43,788 nt of DNA, taken from positions 1 to 43,788 of the forward strand of contig NZ_JAGGPN010000050.1 in the NCBI RefSeq assembly GCF_018613795.1, in the 5' to 3' direction. Below are positions 8,172-15,213 of the stretch, in pieces. Made by a program: the position numbers and the translations under genes. A model generated the notes under the pieces. The model was not told the origin of the DNA and ran no database searches. It worked only from the letters and a program-made list of their open reading frames with translations. Position 1 is the first letter of the stretch. The number at the start of each line of letters is the position of its first letter. This stretch comes from Arthrobacter sp. ISL-65 (lineage in GTDB: Bacteria > Actinomycetota > Actinomycetes > Actinomycetales > Micrococcaceae).

Positions 8172-9560
8172 ATGACCCAGATCTTTGACCTTCCATCGAC
8201 GCACCCGGCCGCCGAATCCCGGCTCTGGATCCGGAACCCGCTGGCGGCCTTCACCGCCAACAGCCTCGACGCATCGGGCGGACTGGTGGTGAGCGGCGGC
8301 AGGATTGTGGAGGTACTTGGCGCCGGACAGACGCCGTCGGATCCCTGCCAGCAGACCTTCGACGCCGGCAACCACGTCCTGCTGCCCGGCCTGATCAACA
8401 CCCATCACCACTTCTACCAAACGCTTACCCGCGCCTGGGGCCCGGTGGCCAACGCTCCCCTGTTCCCCTGGCTGCAGAACCTCTACCCGGTCTGGGCCAG
8501 GCTGACTCCTCGGGATCTTGAACTCGCAGCCACCGTGGCCCTCGCCGAACTGCTGCTCTCCGGCTGCACCACCGCTGCCGACCACCACTATCTCTTCCCC
8601 GCAGGCATGGAGGACGCGATTGACGTCGAAATCAGCGCCGTCCGGCGCCTCGGCATGCGGGCCACGCTGACCCGGGGTTCCATGACACTGGGAGAGGACG
8701 ACGGCGGGCTGCCGCCGCAGTCGACGGTGCAGGCACCGGAGGCGGTGCTGGCGGACAGCGAACGGCTGGTCCGCGAGTACCACGAGCGCGGGGAGGGTGC
8801 CGTGATCCAGATTGCGCTGGCGCCCTGCTCGCCGTTTTCCGTCACCAAGGAGATCATGGCCGAGAGCGCCGCGCTGGCAGAGCGGCATGACGTCCGGCTC
8901 CACACCCATCTCGCGGAAACCCTCGATGAGGAGCAGTTCTGCATCGAGACGTTCGGGCTGCGCACAGTGGACTACCTGGACAGCGTGGGCTGGCTGACGG
9001 ACAGGACATGGCTGGGCCACGGCATCCATTTCAGCGATGCTGAAATCGCCCGGCTGGGAGCGGCGGGAACCGCCGTCGCCCACTGCCCGACGTCGAACAT
9101 GCGACTCGCGTCCGGCACAGCACGGGTGCTCGAACTGGAGGAAGCGGGAGTGCCCGTGGGGCTGGGAGTGGACGGATCGGCGTCGAACGATGCCTCCAAC
9201 ATGATTCTCGAGGCGCGGCAGGCGCTGTACCTGCAGCGGCTGCGCTACGGCGCGCACGTGCCGGTGGAGCGGGCACTGGGCTGGGCGACGCGCGGATCCG
9301 CGGCGGTGCTGGGCCGGCCGGACCTGGGCCAGCTGGCACCCGGGATGCAGGCGGACCTGGCCCTGTTCCGGCTGGACGACCTGCGGTTCTCCGGCAGCCA
9401 CGATCCCCTCGCCGCCCTGCTGCTGTGCGCCGCCGACCGCGCCGATCGCGTGATGGTGGGCGGCGAGTGGCGGGTGATCGACGGGCAGATTCCCGGACTG
9501 GACGTGGCCGGCCTGATCGCGGAGCATTCGGCGGCGGCGCGGCGGCTCGTGAACGGCTGA
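8172..9560 (+). CDS. 8-Oxoguanine deaminase / amidohydrolase-family purine deaminase
   Basis: A 462-residue amidohydrolase-superfamily enzyme. It has the metal ligands of the HxH motif in GLINTHHHFYQTLTRAW (about residues 75-91), a metal-binding His in HTHLAETLDEE, the catalytic region GHGIHF, and the Asp of GLGVDGSASND near residue 335. The pattern matches the 8-oxoguanine deaminase / hydroxydechloroatrazine-type branch, which hydrolyses 8-oxoguanine directly to urate. In this context it is a second feed into urate that bypasses xanthine dehydrogenase. AAGGA lies six bases before the chosen ATG; an open frame extends to 7974 without a site. Other amino-purines or triazines are possible substrates. 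Confidence 0.85.
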   Translation: MTQIFDLPSTHPAAESRLWIRNPLAAFTANSLDASGGLVVSGGRIVEVLGAGQTPSDPCQQTFDAGNHVLLPGLINTHHHFYQTLTRAWGPVANAPLFPWLQNLYPVWARLTPRDLELAATVALAELLLSGCTTAADHHYLFPAGMEDAIDVEISAVRRLGMRATLTRGSMTLGEDDGGLPPQSTVQAPEAVLADSERLVREYHERGEGAVIQIALAPCSPFSVTKEIMAESAALAERHDVRLHTHLAETLDEEQFCIETFGLRTVDYLDSVGWLTDRTWLGHGIHFSDAEIARLGAAGTAVAHCPTSNMRLASGTARVLELEEAGVPVGLGVDGSASNDASNMILEARQALYLQRLRYGAHVPVERALGWATRGSAAVLGRPDLGQLAPGMQADLALFRLDDLRFSGSHDPLAALLLCAADRADRVMVGGEWRVIDGQIPGLDVAGLIAEHSAAARRLVNG

Positions 9561-9605
9561 CGCCCCGCCGTTCCGGTGAGGTTTGCCAACTGCTAGCGTG
9601 GCGCC

Positions 9606-10850
9606 ATGACTCCGTCGAAGACGCCGGCCGAAATCCTCGACATTGCCGGCACCGAGGTCCGCATCTCAAGCCCGGACAAGGTGGTGTTCCCGGAGCCCGG
9701 ACTGACGAAGCTCGACCTCGTGCGCTACTACCTGGCCGTCGCGGATGGTGCGCTGCGCGGGGCATGCGGCCGGCCAATGGTGCTCAAGCGCTTCCCGAAG
9801 GGGATCGACGGGGAGGCGTTCTTCCAGAAGCGCGTGCCCGACAACCATCCCGATTTCATCGACACCACGACGCTGCACTACGCGTCGGGGACGTCCGCGG
9901 AGGAGGCGGTCATCCGGGATGCCGCGGGCCTGGCCTGGGTGGTGAATCTTGGCTGTCTCGACCTCAACCCGCATCCGGTGCGCGCCGAGGACCTCGAACA
10001 TCCGGACGAGCTGCGGGTGGACCTGGATCCGATGCCGGGGGTCGACTGGTCCCAGATCGTTGACGTCGCGTATGTGGCGCGGGAGGTGCTCGACGACGCC
10101 GGGCTCGTGGGGTGGCCGAAGACGAGCGGGTCGCGGGGTCTTCACATTCTGGTGCGCATCGCGCCGGAGTGGTCTTACCGCGATGTGCGGCTCGCTGCCG
10201 AGACCCTCGCCCGGGAGGTCGAAAACCGCGCCCCCGGCCTCGCCACCGCGCGGTGGTGGAAGGAGGAGCGCGGTGAGAGTGTGTTCGTCGACTTCAACCA
10301 GAACGCGAAGGACCGCACCGTGGCATCGGCGTACTCAATCCGGCCGCTGCCTGACGCCCGGGTCTCGACGCCGCTCACCTGGGACGAGGTCCGCTCCGCC
10401 AGGCCGGAACAGTTCACGGTGCTCACAGTGCCGGAGCGCTTCGCCGGGGCGGGCGACCCACACACCGGCATCGACGACGCCGTCGGTAGGCTCGATGGGC
10501 TTCTCGCCTTGGCCGCCGAGCTCGGCCCCGCCGAGAAGGCGCCACGCGCGGGCAACGGCTCCGGCCGCCGGCAGTCCATAATGCCGCTCATTGAGGTGGC
10601 CCGCACTAAAACCAAACCGGAAGCACTCGCCGCGCTCGGCGAATGGAAGTCCCGGCACACGGACGTGGTGCCGTCGTTGCATCCGGCCGATGTGCTGGTC
10701 GACGGAATGCGCGGGTCAAGCTCGCTCTGGTACAGGGTGCGGGTGAACCTCCAGCATGTCCCCGAGGCGGAGCGTCCCCCGCAGGAGGAGCTCATCGCCG
10801 ACTACGACCCGTGGGCCGGCAAGGAGTGGCCGGGCCGTCCCGGATCCTGA
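9606..10850 (+). CDS. ligD: LigD-type DNA polymerase/primase domain protein (stand-alone)
   Basis: A 414-residue protein of the LigD polymerase-domain (archaeo-eukaryotic primase) family. Visible motifs are the catalytic DLDP in LRVDLDPMPG (about residues 137-146), TSGSRGLHILVRI (motif II with its His) and VFVDFNQNAKDRTVASAYSIRP (split here as VFVDFNQNAKD and TVASAYSIRP; motif III with the third Asp). These polymerases fill gaps and ends, preferring ribonucleotides, during Ku-dependent end joining. No ligase or phosphoesterase domain is attached and no ku gene is in the window. TAGCGT lies six bases before the ATG with no ribosome binding site, suggesting leaderless transcription, although the 45-base gap would also allow read-through from the deaminase. 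Ends in a strong hairpin at 10906-10949. Confidence 0.88.
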   Translation: MTPSKTPAEILDIAGTEVRISSPDKVVFPEPGLTKLDLVRYYLAVADGALRGACGRPMVLKRFPKGIDGEAFFQKRVPDNHPDFIDTTTLHYASGTSAEEAVIRDAAGLAWVVNLGCLDLNPHPVRAEDLEHPDELRVDLDPMPGVDWSQIVDVAYVAREVLDDAGLVGWPKTSGSRGLHILVRIAPEWSYRDVRLAAETLAREVENRAPGLATARWWKEERGESVFVDFNQNAKDRTVASAYSIRPLPDARVSTPLTWDEVRSARPEQFTVLTVPERFAGAGDPHTGIDDAVGRLDGLLALAAELGPAEKAPRAGNGSGRRQSIMPLIEVARTKTKPEALAALGEWKSRHTDVVPSLHPADVLVDGMRGSSSLWYRVRVNLQHVPEAERPPQEELIADYDPWAGKEWPGRPGS

Positions 10851-10885
10851 CAGCCCTGGCAACGCGGACGTTACCGGAAAACGCG

Positions 10886-10949
10886 GAAATGGTCTGGCGA
10901 CACAGAAATGGTCCGGCGACACCTGTATTCGGGTGTCGCCGGACCATTT
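10886..10949 (+). terminator. Terminator hairpin after the polymerase gene, with a duplicated arm
   Basis: Arms 10906-10923 (AAATGGTCCGGCGACACC) and 10932-10949 pair perfectly over 18 bp around an 8-base loop. A degenerate extra copy of the left arm (GAAATGGTCTGGCGACACA, 10886-10904) lies immediately before it. It separates the + strand polymerase gene from the small minus-strand gene ending at 10987. Confidence 0.7.
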
Positions 10950-10986
10950 GCGCATCGCGCGGCGGATACTGCGTCTTTGGCTGCGG

Positions 10987-11160
10987 CTATGGCCGCCTGC
11001 CGAAGACGGGAAGCGCCCGGAGCCACCGCGACAGGCCGCCGGAGCGCCGGTCGCAGTCGGCCGGGATGTAGAAGTCGGGATCCGTGGCGCCGAACGGCAG
11101 GTACAGCTCCTGGCCGGGTGCCGGAAATTCCGCGACGTTGTTCTGATCCTGCGAGTCCAT
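10987..11160 (-). CDS. Small hypothetical protein (57 aa)
   Basis: A short reading frame beginning MDSQDQNNVAEFPAPGQELY and ending in a basic tail (LSRWLRALPVFGRRP). It is supported by a textbook AGGAGG ribosome binding site seven bases before the ATG and by a bounded position between a terminator and the uricase leader. The middle reads LPFGATDPDFYIPADCDRR. No domain is recognised. It is transcribed divergently from uricase, so it may share that control region. The strong ribosome binding site is the main reason to believe it. Confidence 0.6.
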   Translation of the reverse strand: MDSQDQNNVAEFPAPGQELYLPFGATDPDFYIPADCDRRSGGLSRWLRALPVFGRRP

Positions 11161-11352
11161 CTGTTCCTCCTCGTTTCTTGCCTTGCCCGCTTTATATTTT
11201 CATAGAACGGAAATTAGTTTTTGATATGTGAAATCTTAGGGACACGCTCGAGGGTGCGTCAAGACCCCCAGCCGTAGCGTTCCGCACCAGCCCGGTCACA
11301 ATCCGTTTTTTGAATTTGTGATGTACACCACCGGCATGCTGCGCTACGCTTT

Positions 11353-11383
11353 AGGTTAATTCGTGGCGCACGTCACGTAACCT
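11353..11383 (+). promoter_or_regulatory. Two-stem leader element upstream of the terminator
   Basis: AGGTTA (11353-11358) pairs with TAACCT (11378-11383), enclosing a CGTG-GCG-CACG hairpin (11362-11372). The next 20 bases are purine-rich. This could be the sensing part of a riboswitch or protein-binding leader, or simply an inverted repeat bound by a regulator. I do not recognise a known riboswitch class. Confidence 0.35.
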
Positions 11384-11404
11384 GGGAGCAGCAGGCAGGG
11401 TCGT

Positions 11405-11443
11405 AATGAGCTGGCATCAACTACTGATGTCGGCTCATTTTTT
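11405..11443 (+). terminator. Intrinsic terminator/attenuator upstream of uricase
   Basis: A 15-bp stem (left arm 11405-11419, loop ACTAC, right arm 11425-11439) with 13 Watson-Crick pairs and two G-U pairs is followed by six T residues (11438-11443). It is oriented to stop + strand transcripts about 95 bases before uricase. No + strand gene ends just upstream, so it probably attenuates uricase or ends a small RNA. Confidence 0.75.
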
Positions 11444-11462
11444 GTTTGGGTCGACGCCACAC

Positions 11463-11516
11463 GAAATGCGTGGGAAACACGCACTTAATTTCTATGTGGG
11501 ACTTTCGTTCCACATA
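11463..11516. promoter_or_regulatory. Operator-like inverted repeats before uricase
   Basis: Two inverted repeats lie back to back: TGCGTG-ggaaa-CACGCA (11467-11483) and TATGTGG-N10-CCACATA (11493-11516). The words GAAATGCGTG and ACTTAATTTC within 11463-11492 also occur at 7959-7985. Lying downstream of the terminator, they may bind a repressor acting on a second promoter or as a roadblock. Confidence 0.5.
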
Positions 11517-11536
11517 CGGGAAGTTGGGAACAGACC

Positions 11537-12445
11537 ATGAGCAACAAGATCGTCCTCGGCCACAACCAGTACGGCAAGGCCGAAGTCCGCGTCGTCAAGA
11601 TCACCCGCGACACCGACCGCCATGAGATCGAGGATCTGAACGTCACCTCGCAGCTCCGCGGTGACTTCGAAGCTGCCCACCTTGAGGGCGACAACGCCCA
11701 CGTGGTGGCCACCGACACCCAGAAGAACACCATCTACGCCTTCGCCCGCGAAGGGGTCGGCTCCCCCGAGGCGTTCCTGCTGCGCCTCGGCGAGCACTTC
11801 ACCTCCAGCTTCGACTGGGTCACCGGCGGCCGCTGGGAAGCCGAGTCCTACGCCTGGGAACGCATCCAGGCGCACGGCAGCGCACACGACCACTCCTTCG
11901 TCCGCAAGGGCCAGGAAGTCCGCACCGCCGTCCTGGTCAGGGAGGGGGCAGCCACCCACCTGATCTCCGGGCTCAAGGACCTGACCGTCCTGAAGTCCAC
12001 GCAGTCCGGCTTCGTCGGCTACCCGAAGGACAAGTACACCACCCTGCCCGAGACCACTGACCGCATTCTGGCCACCGACGTCTCGGCCCGCTGGCGCTTC
12101 AAGGCCGGCACCGATTTCAGCTCTCTGGACTTCAACAAGAGCTACGAGGACGTCAAGAGCCTCCTGCTTGAGGGCTTCACCGAGAACTACTCCCACGCCC
12201 TCCAGCAGACCCTGTTCGACATGGGCGCCAAGGTCCTGGAAGCCCACAGCGAGATCGAGGAAATCAAGTTCTCGATGCCCAACAAGCACCACTTCCTCGT
12301 GGACCTCTCGCCGTTCGGCCTGGACAACCCCAACGAGGTCTTTTTCGCAGCCGACCGCCCGTACGGACTCATCGAGGCCACCGTCCTGCGTGACGACGCC
12401 GAAGCAGCCGACGCCGCCTGGTCAGGCATCGCCGGCTTCTGCTAA
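11537..12445 (+). CDS. pucL: Urate oxidase (factor-independent uricase)
   Basis: A 302-residue cofactor-free uricase that oxidises urate to 5-hydroxyisourate with release of hydrogen peroxide, in the cytoplasm. The active-site stretch NAHVVATDTQKNTIYAF (about residues 54-70) contains the Thr-Asp pair of the catalytic relay. Further signatures are LKSTQSGFVGYPKDKYTTL, SMPNKHHFLVDLSPFG (catalytic His region) and ADRPYGLIEATV, and the chain ends in GIAGFC. Length and sequence are very close to the well-known Arthrobacter globiformis uricase as I remember it. The leader carries a terminator and operator-like repeats, so expression is probably tightly controlled. HIU hydrolase and OHCU decarboxylase, usual partners, are not nearby. 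Confidence 0.96.
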   Translation: MSNKIVLGHNQYGKAEVRVVKITRDTDRHEIEDLNVTSQLRGDFEAAHLEGDNAHVVATDTQKNTIYAFAREGVGSPEAFLLRLGEHFTSSFDWVTGGRWEAESYAWERIQAHGSAHDHSFVRKGQEVRTAVLVREGAATHLISGLKDLTVLKSTQSGFVGYPKDKYTTLPETTDRILATDVSARWRFKAGTDFSSLDFNKSYEDVKSLLLEGFTENYSHALQQTLFDMGAKVLEAHSEIEEIKFSMPNKHHFLVDLSPFGLDNPNEVFFAADRPYGLIEATVLRDDAEAADAAWSGIAGFC

Positions 12446-12458
12446 ACCGCAGCCAGCG

Positions 12459-12486
12459 GGCCCGCGGACACCACGCTCCGCGGGCC
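12459..12486 (+). terminator. Hairpin downstream of uricase
   Basis: GGCCCGCGGA (12459-12468) and TCCGCGGGCC (12477-12486) form a perfect 10-bp stem with an 8-base loop, 14 bases after the uricase stop. There is no T-run. Confidence 0.6.
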
Positions 12487-12611
12487 GGCCGGCCGGCACC
12501 AGCATTACCCCAAGGGTCCCGGGTTTTTGTACAGATATCGCGATTTAGACACCCCTTAGCCCCCGATAAGTGGACAAAGACTCCGGCCCCGGCCCGCACC
12601 ACAAAACTCAA

Positions 12612-12639
12612 ATTGTTAGCCAGACATTGTTAGCCAGAC
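12612..12639. repeat. Perfect 14-bp tandem repeat before the urate permease
   Basis: ATTGTTAGCCAGAC occurs twice with no gap (12612-12625 and 12626-12639), directly before the GAAGG of the following mini-ORF. It could be a paired regulator-binding site or a recent duplication. Confidence 0.75.
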
Positions 12640-12652
12640 GAAGGCGTCTGCC

Positions 12653-12676
12653 ATGAACCAAGAAAGTCTGCCATGA
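12653..12676 (+). CDS. Seven-codon mini-ORF overlapping the permease start
   Basis: ATG AAC CAA GAA AGT CTG CCA TGA encodes MNQESLP. Its stop overlaps the permease start as ATGA, and GAAGG lies nine bases before its ATG, whereas the permease ATG itself has only a weak AAGAAAG. The word GTCTGCCATGAAC occurs at both starts (12646-12658 and 12666-12678). This could couple permease translation to the mini-ORF, or simply be a by-product of a short duplication. Confidence 0.35.
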   Translation: MNQESLP

Positions 12677-14154
12677 ACATCACCAAGAAAAGCCGCCCAG
12701 CGGCAACCCGCCCGGAAGATCAGCGCCTCTCCATCGGCAGCACTTTCGCCTACGGATTCCAGCACGTCCTCACCATGTACGGCGGCATCATTGCCCCGCC
12801 CCTCATCATCGGCGCCGCGGCCGGCATGTCGTCCCAGGACATCGGCCTGCTGATCGCAGCCTGCCTCTTCGTCGGCGGCCTGGCCACCATCCTCCAGACG
12901 GTCGGCATCCGGTTCTTCGGCTCCCAGCTCCCGCTCGTCCAGGGCGTCTCCTTCGCCGGCGTCTCCACGATGGTGGCGATTGTCCACGGCGGCGGCGGAA
13001 TCCAGGCGGTCTTCGGTTCGGTGATCGCGGCATCGCTGATCGGGCTGCTCATTACTCCGCTGTTCTCCAAGATCATCAAGTTCTTCCCGCCGGTCGTCAC
13101 AGGCACGGTCATCACCACCATCGGCCTCACCCTGATGCCGGTGGCCGCCAACTGGGCCATGGGCGGCAACAAGGCCGCCCCCAACTACGGCAGCATGGCC
13201 AACATCGGCCTGGCCGCCGCCACCATGGCGATCGTCCTGCTGCTGAGCAAGGTGGGCAACGCCGCCATCTCCCGGCTGTCCATCCTGCTCGCCATGGTTC
13301 TCGGGACCCTCATCGCCTTCGCCTTTGGCATGGCTGACTTCTCCAAGGTGGGCACGGGCGAGATCGTCGCGTTTCCCACCCCGTTCGCCTTTGGACCGCC
13401 AACGTTCGAGATCGCGGCCATCATCTCCATGCTGATCGTCATCCTGGTGACGCTCACCGAGACCTCCGCGGACATCATCGCCGTGGGCGAGATCGTGGGC
13501 ACCAAAGTCGATTCCAAGCGGATCGGCGACGGACTGCGGGCCGACATGCTCTCCAGCGCCATCTCCCCGCTGTTCAACTCCTTCACCCAGAGCGCCTTTG
13601 CGCAGAACGTGGGCCTCGTGGCCATCACCGGCGTCAAGAGCCGGTTCGTCGTCAGCGCCGGCGGCCTGATCCTGGTCATTCTCGGCCTCCTTCCGGTCCT
13701 TGGCCGGGTGGTCGCGGCGGTGCCGACGCCCGTCCTGGGCGGGGCCGGCGTCGTTCTCTTTGGAACTGTTGCCGCCAGCGGCATCCGGACGCTCTCCAAG
13801 GTGGAGTACCGCAACAACATGAACCTGATCATCGTGGCAGCGTCCATCGGCTTCGGCATGATCCCGATCGCGGCGCCGGCCTTCTACGACCAGTTCCCGT
13901 CCTGGTTCAGCACCATCTTCCACTCCGGCATCAGCTCCGCAGCGATCATGGCCATCCTGCTGAACCTGCTCTTCAACCACTTCAAGGCAGGCAACTCGGA
14001 CAACCAGTCCGTCTTTGTGGCCGGCACCGGGCGGGTCGTCAAGGAGGAGGACCTGCACTGCCTGTCCAACGGGGACCGCTTCGAAGGCGGGAAACTGATC
14101 GACTGCGACGGCAAGGAAGTCCCCATCCAGACGTCATCCAGCTCCGAGCACTAG
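12673..14154 (+). CDS. NCS2-family xanthine/urate permease
   Basis: A 493-residue membrane transporter of the NCS2 (UraA/UapA/PucJ-PucK) family. TM1 carries the conserved GFQHVLTMYGG. The family signature appears as QSAFAQNVGLVAITGVKSR (about residues 310-328), and the acidic ETSADIIAVGEI stretch lies in TM8. The protein has a polar C-terminal tail of about 60 residues. It lies 230 bases downstream of uricase on the same strand, in a purine locus, so xanthine or urate uptake by proton symport is the best guess. It belongs to a different subfamily from the AzgA-type permease at 5703-7259, so the locus has two purine importers. An upstream mini-ORF and tandem repeat may control it. Confidence 0.9.
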   Translation: MNITKKSRPAATRPEDQRLSIGSTFAYGFQHVLTMYGGIIAPPLIIGAAAGMSSQDIGLLIAACLFVGGLATILQTVGIRFFGSQLPLVQGVSFAGVSTMVAIVHGGGGIQAVFGSVIAASLIGLLITPLFSKIIKFFPPVVTGTVITTIGLTLMPVAANWAMGGNKAAPNYGSMANIGLAAATMAIVLLLSKVGNAAISRLSILLAMVLGTLIAFAFGMADFSKVGTGEIVAFPTPFAFGPPTFEIAAIISMLIVILVTLTETSADIIAVGEIVGTKVDSKRIGDGLRADMLSSAISPLFNSFTQSAFAQNVGLVAITGVKSRFVVSAGGLILVILGLLPVLGRVVAAVPTPVLGGAGVVLFGTVAASGIRTLSKVEYRNNMNLIIVAASIGFGMIPIAAPAFYDQFPSWFSTIFHSGISSAAIMAILLNLLFNHFKAGNSDNQSVFVAGTGRVVKEEDLHCLSNGDRFEGGKLIDCDGKEVPIQTSSSSEH

Positions 14155-14164
14155 AAATCGATTA

Positions 14165-14223
14165 AGCGCGAACGGACAGTTGAGCCCCTCGAGATCGTGG
14201 GGCCTCAACTGTCCGTTCGCGCT
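14165..14223. terminator. Long hairpin repeat (family copy 1), convergent terminator
   Basis: Left arm 14165-14188 starts AGCGCGAACGGACAGTTGAG and pairs with 14199-14223 over 24 bp, with one bulged base. It lies between the convergent permease and IclR genes and could stop transcripts from both sides. A second copy with the same first 14 bases is at 36639-36705, marking it as a dispersed element. Confidence 0.75.
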
Positions 14224-14246
14224 GCACAGAAGGACGACGGAGGGGG

Positions 14247-15002
14247 TCAGTTTTGGTTGAGCTCGTCCGAGATGGCCTGGGCTGCTTCGCGGAGGAGCGG
14301 CACGGCGCGGTCGGCGAAGGACTGGTCCACTCGGGAGACCGGCCCGGAGACGGAGATGGCGGTGGGCGTGGGAGCGTTCGGCACGGCCATGGCGAAGCAG
14401 CGCACGCCGAGCTCCTGCTCCTCCTCGTCGATCGAGTAGCCGCGTTCCCGGATACGGTTCAGGTCCGCGATCAGGGAATCGAAGTCGCCGATGCTCTTGG
14501 CCGTCGGCGTAGGCATGCCGGTGCGGGTCACGATGCCGCGCACCACCTCATCGTCCAGCTGCGCCAGGATCGCCTTGCCGACGCCAGTGTCGTGGGTGTG
14601 GGCGCGGCGGCCCACCTCGGTGAACATGCGCATCGAGTGCAGCGACGGCACCTGGGCCACGTAAATCACCATGTCCGAGTCCAGCACGGCCATGTTGGAC
14701 GTCTCCCCCAGCCGGTCCACGAGGGACTTCAGCTGCGGCCGCGCCAGGGCACCGAGCTGCTTGTTGGCGCCTTCGCCGAGCCGGATCAGCCGCGGGCCAA
14801 GGGCGTAGCGGCGGTTGGGCAGCTGACGGATGTACCCCAGTGCTACGAGCGTACGCAGCAGCCGGTGGATCGTGGGCAGGGGCAGGTCCGTGGAGGAAGA
14901 GAGCTCGCTGAGCGTGACGTCGCCGCCGGCGTCGGTGATCAGTTCCAAAAGTTCAAAGACGCGCTCTACGGACTGCACGCCTCCGGTGGCCTTTTCAGCC
15001 AT
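14247..15002 (-). CDS. IclR-family transcriptional regulator (AllR-like)
   Basis: A 251-residue IclR regulator. Residues about 8-70 form a winged helix (SVERVFELLELI, LSELSSSTDLPLPTIHRLLR, LVALGYIRQLPNRRYALGP), followed by the effector domain with HDTGVGKAILAQL, RERGYSIDEEEQELGVRCFA and a C-terminal ISVSGPVSRVDQ. Relatives such as AllR and glyoxylate-pathway IclR sense allantoin or glyoxylate and repress purine/allantoin or glyoxylate genes. It is divergent from the malic enzyme-malate synthase-allE operon and convergent with the permease, so it probably controls this locus. An AGGAGAG precedes the ATG. Whether it binds at 7959-7985 and 11463-11516 is inference. Confidence 0.9.
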   Translation of the reverse strand: MAEKATGGVQSVERVFELLELITDAGGDVTLSELSSSTDLPLPTIHRLLRTLVALGYIRQLPNRRYALGPRLIRLGEGANKQLGALARPQLKSLVDRLGETSNMAVLDSDMVIYVAQVPSLHSMRMFTEVGRRAHTHDTGVGKAILAQLDDEVVRGIVTRTGMPTPTAKSIGDFDSLIADLNRIRERGYSIDEEEQELGVRCFAMAVPNAPTPTAISVSGPVSRVDQSFADRAVPLLREAAQAISDELNQN

Positions 15003-15213
15003 GTAGCACTCTCCTGTTGCCTCGAATACGACAACTCTTATCCGTATCGTGAAAAAAGTTGCTTAGACAGCCAAAGATACAGCAAGACGCCGAGCGGCGT
15101 CGAGGAAGCAAGAAGGGCTTGTATTTCCATAAAGTAGATAATAATATCCATAATACGAAAACATTCAGGAGAACCGTCCGCCGCAGCGGCGGGCCCTATC
15201 AGGAGGACATTCA
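15003..15213. promoter_or_regulatory. Divergent IclR / malic enzyme control region
   Basis: An AT-rich 211-base gap. Visible: ATACG-N12-CGTAT around 15027-15048 close to the IclR start; the hairpin GACGCC-gagc-GGCGTC (15086-15101); and an AT-rich block at about 15120-15165 with two TCCATAA-like words that could hold the malic-enzyme promoter and IclR boxes. A strong AGGAGG precedes the malic enzyme ATG. Confidence 0.5.

Larger units (their letters stand above)
11161..11536. promoter_or_regulatory. Uricase leader and control region
   Basis: A 376-base gap without a gene. The first 60 bases include the ribosome binding site of the small minus-strand gene and an AT-rich stretch (11190-11235). 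From about 11350 it holds a two-stem element (11353-11383), a strong intrinsic terminator (11405-11443), then operator-like repeats (11463-11516) before the uricase ATG. The order promoter-like DNA, folded leader, terminator, coding region is that of an attenuated transcript. Confidence 0.6.

Noticed and set aside
11353..11443. Assignment of the uricase leader to a known riboswitch class
   Set aside because: The fold is suggestive, but I cannot match its sequence to a named purine, guanidine or other class, so only a candidate attenuator is claimed.
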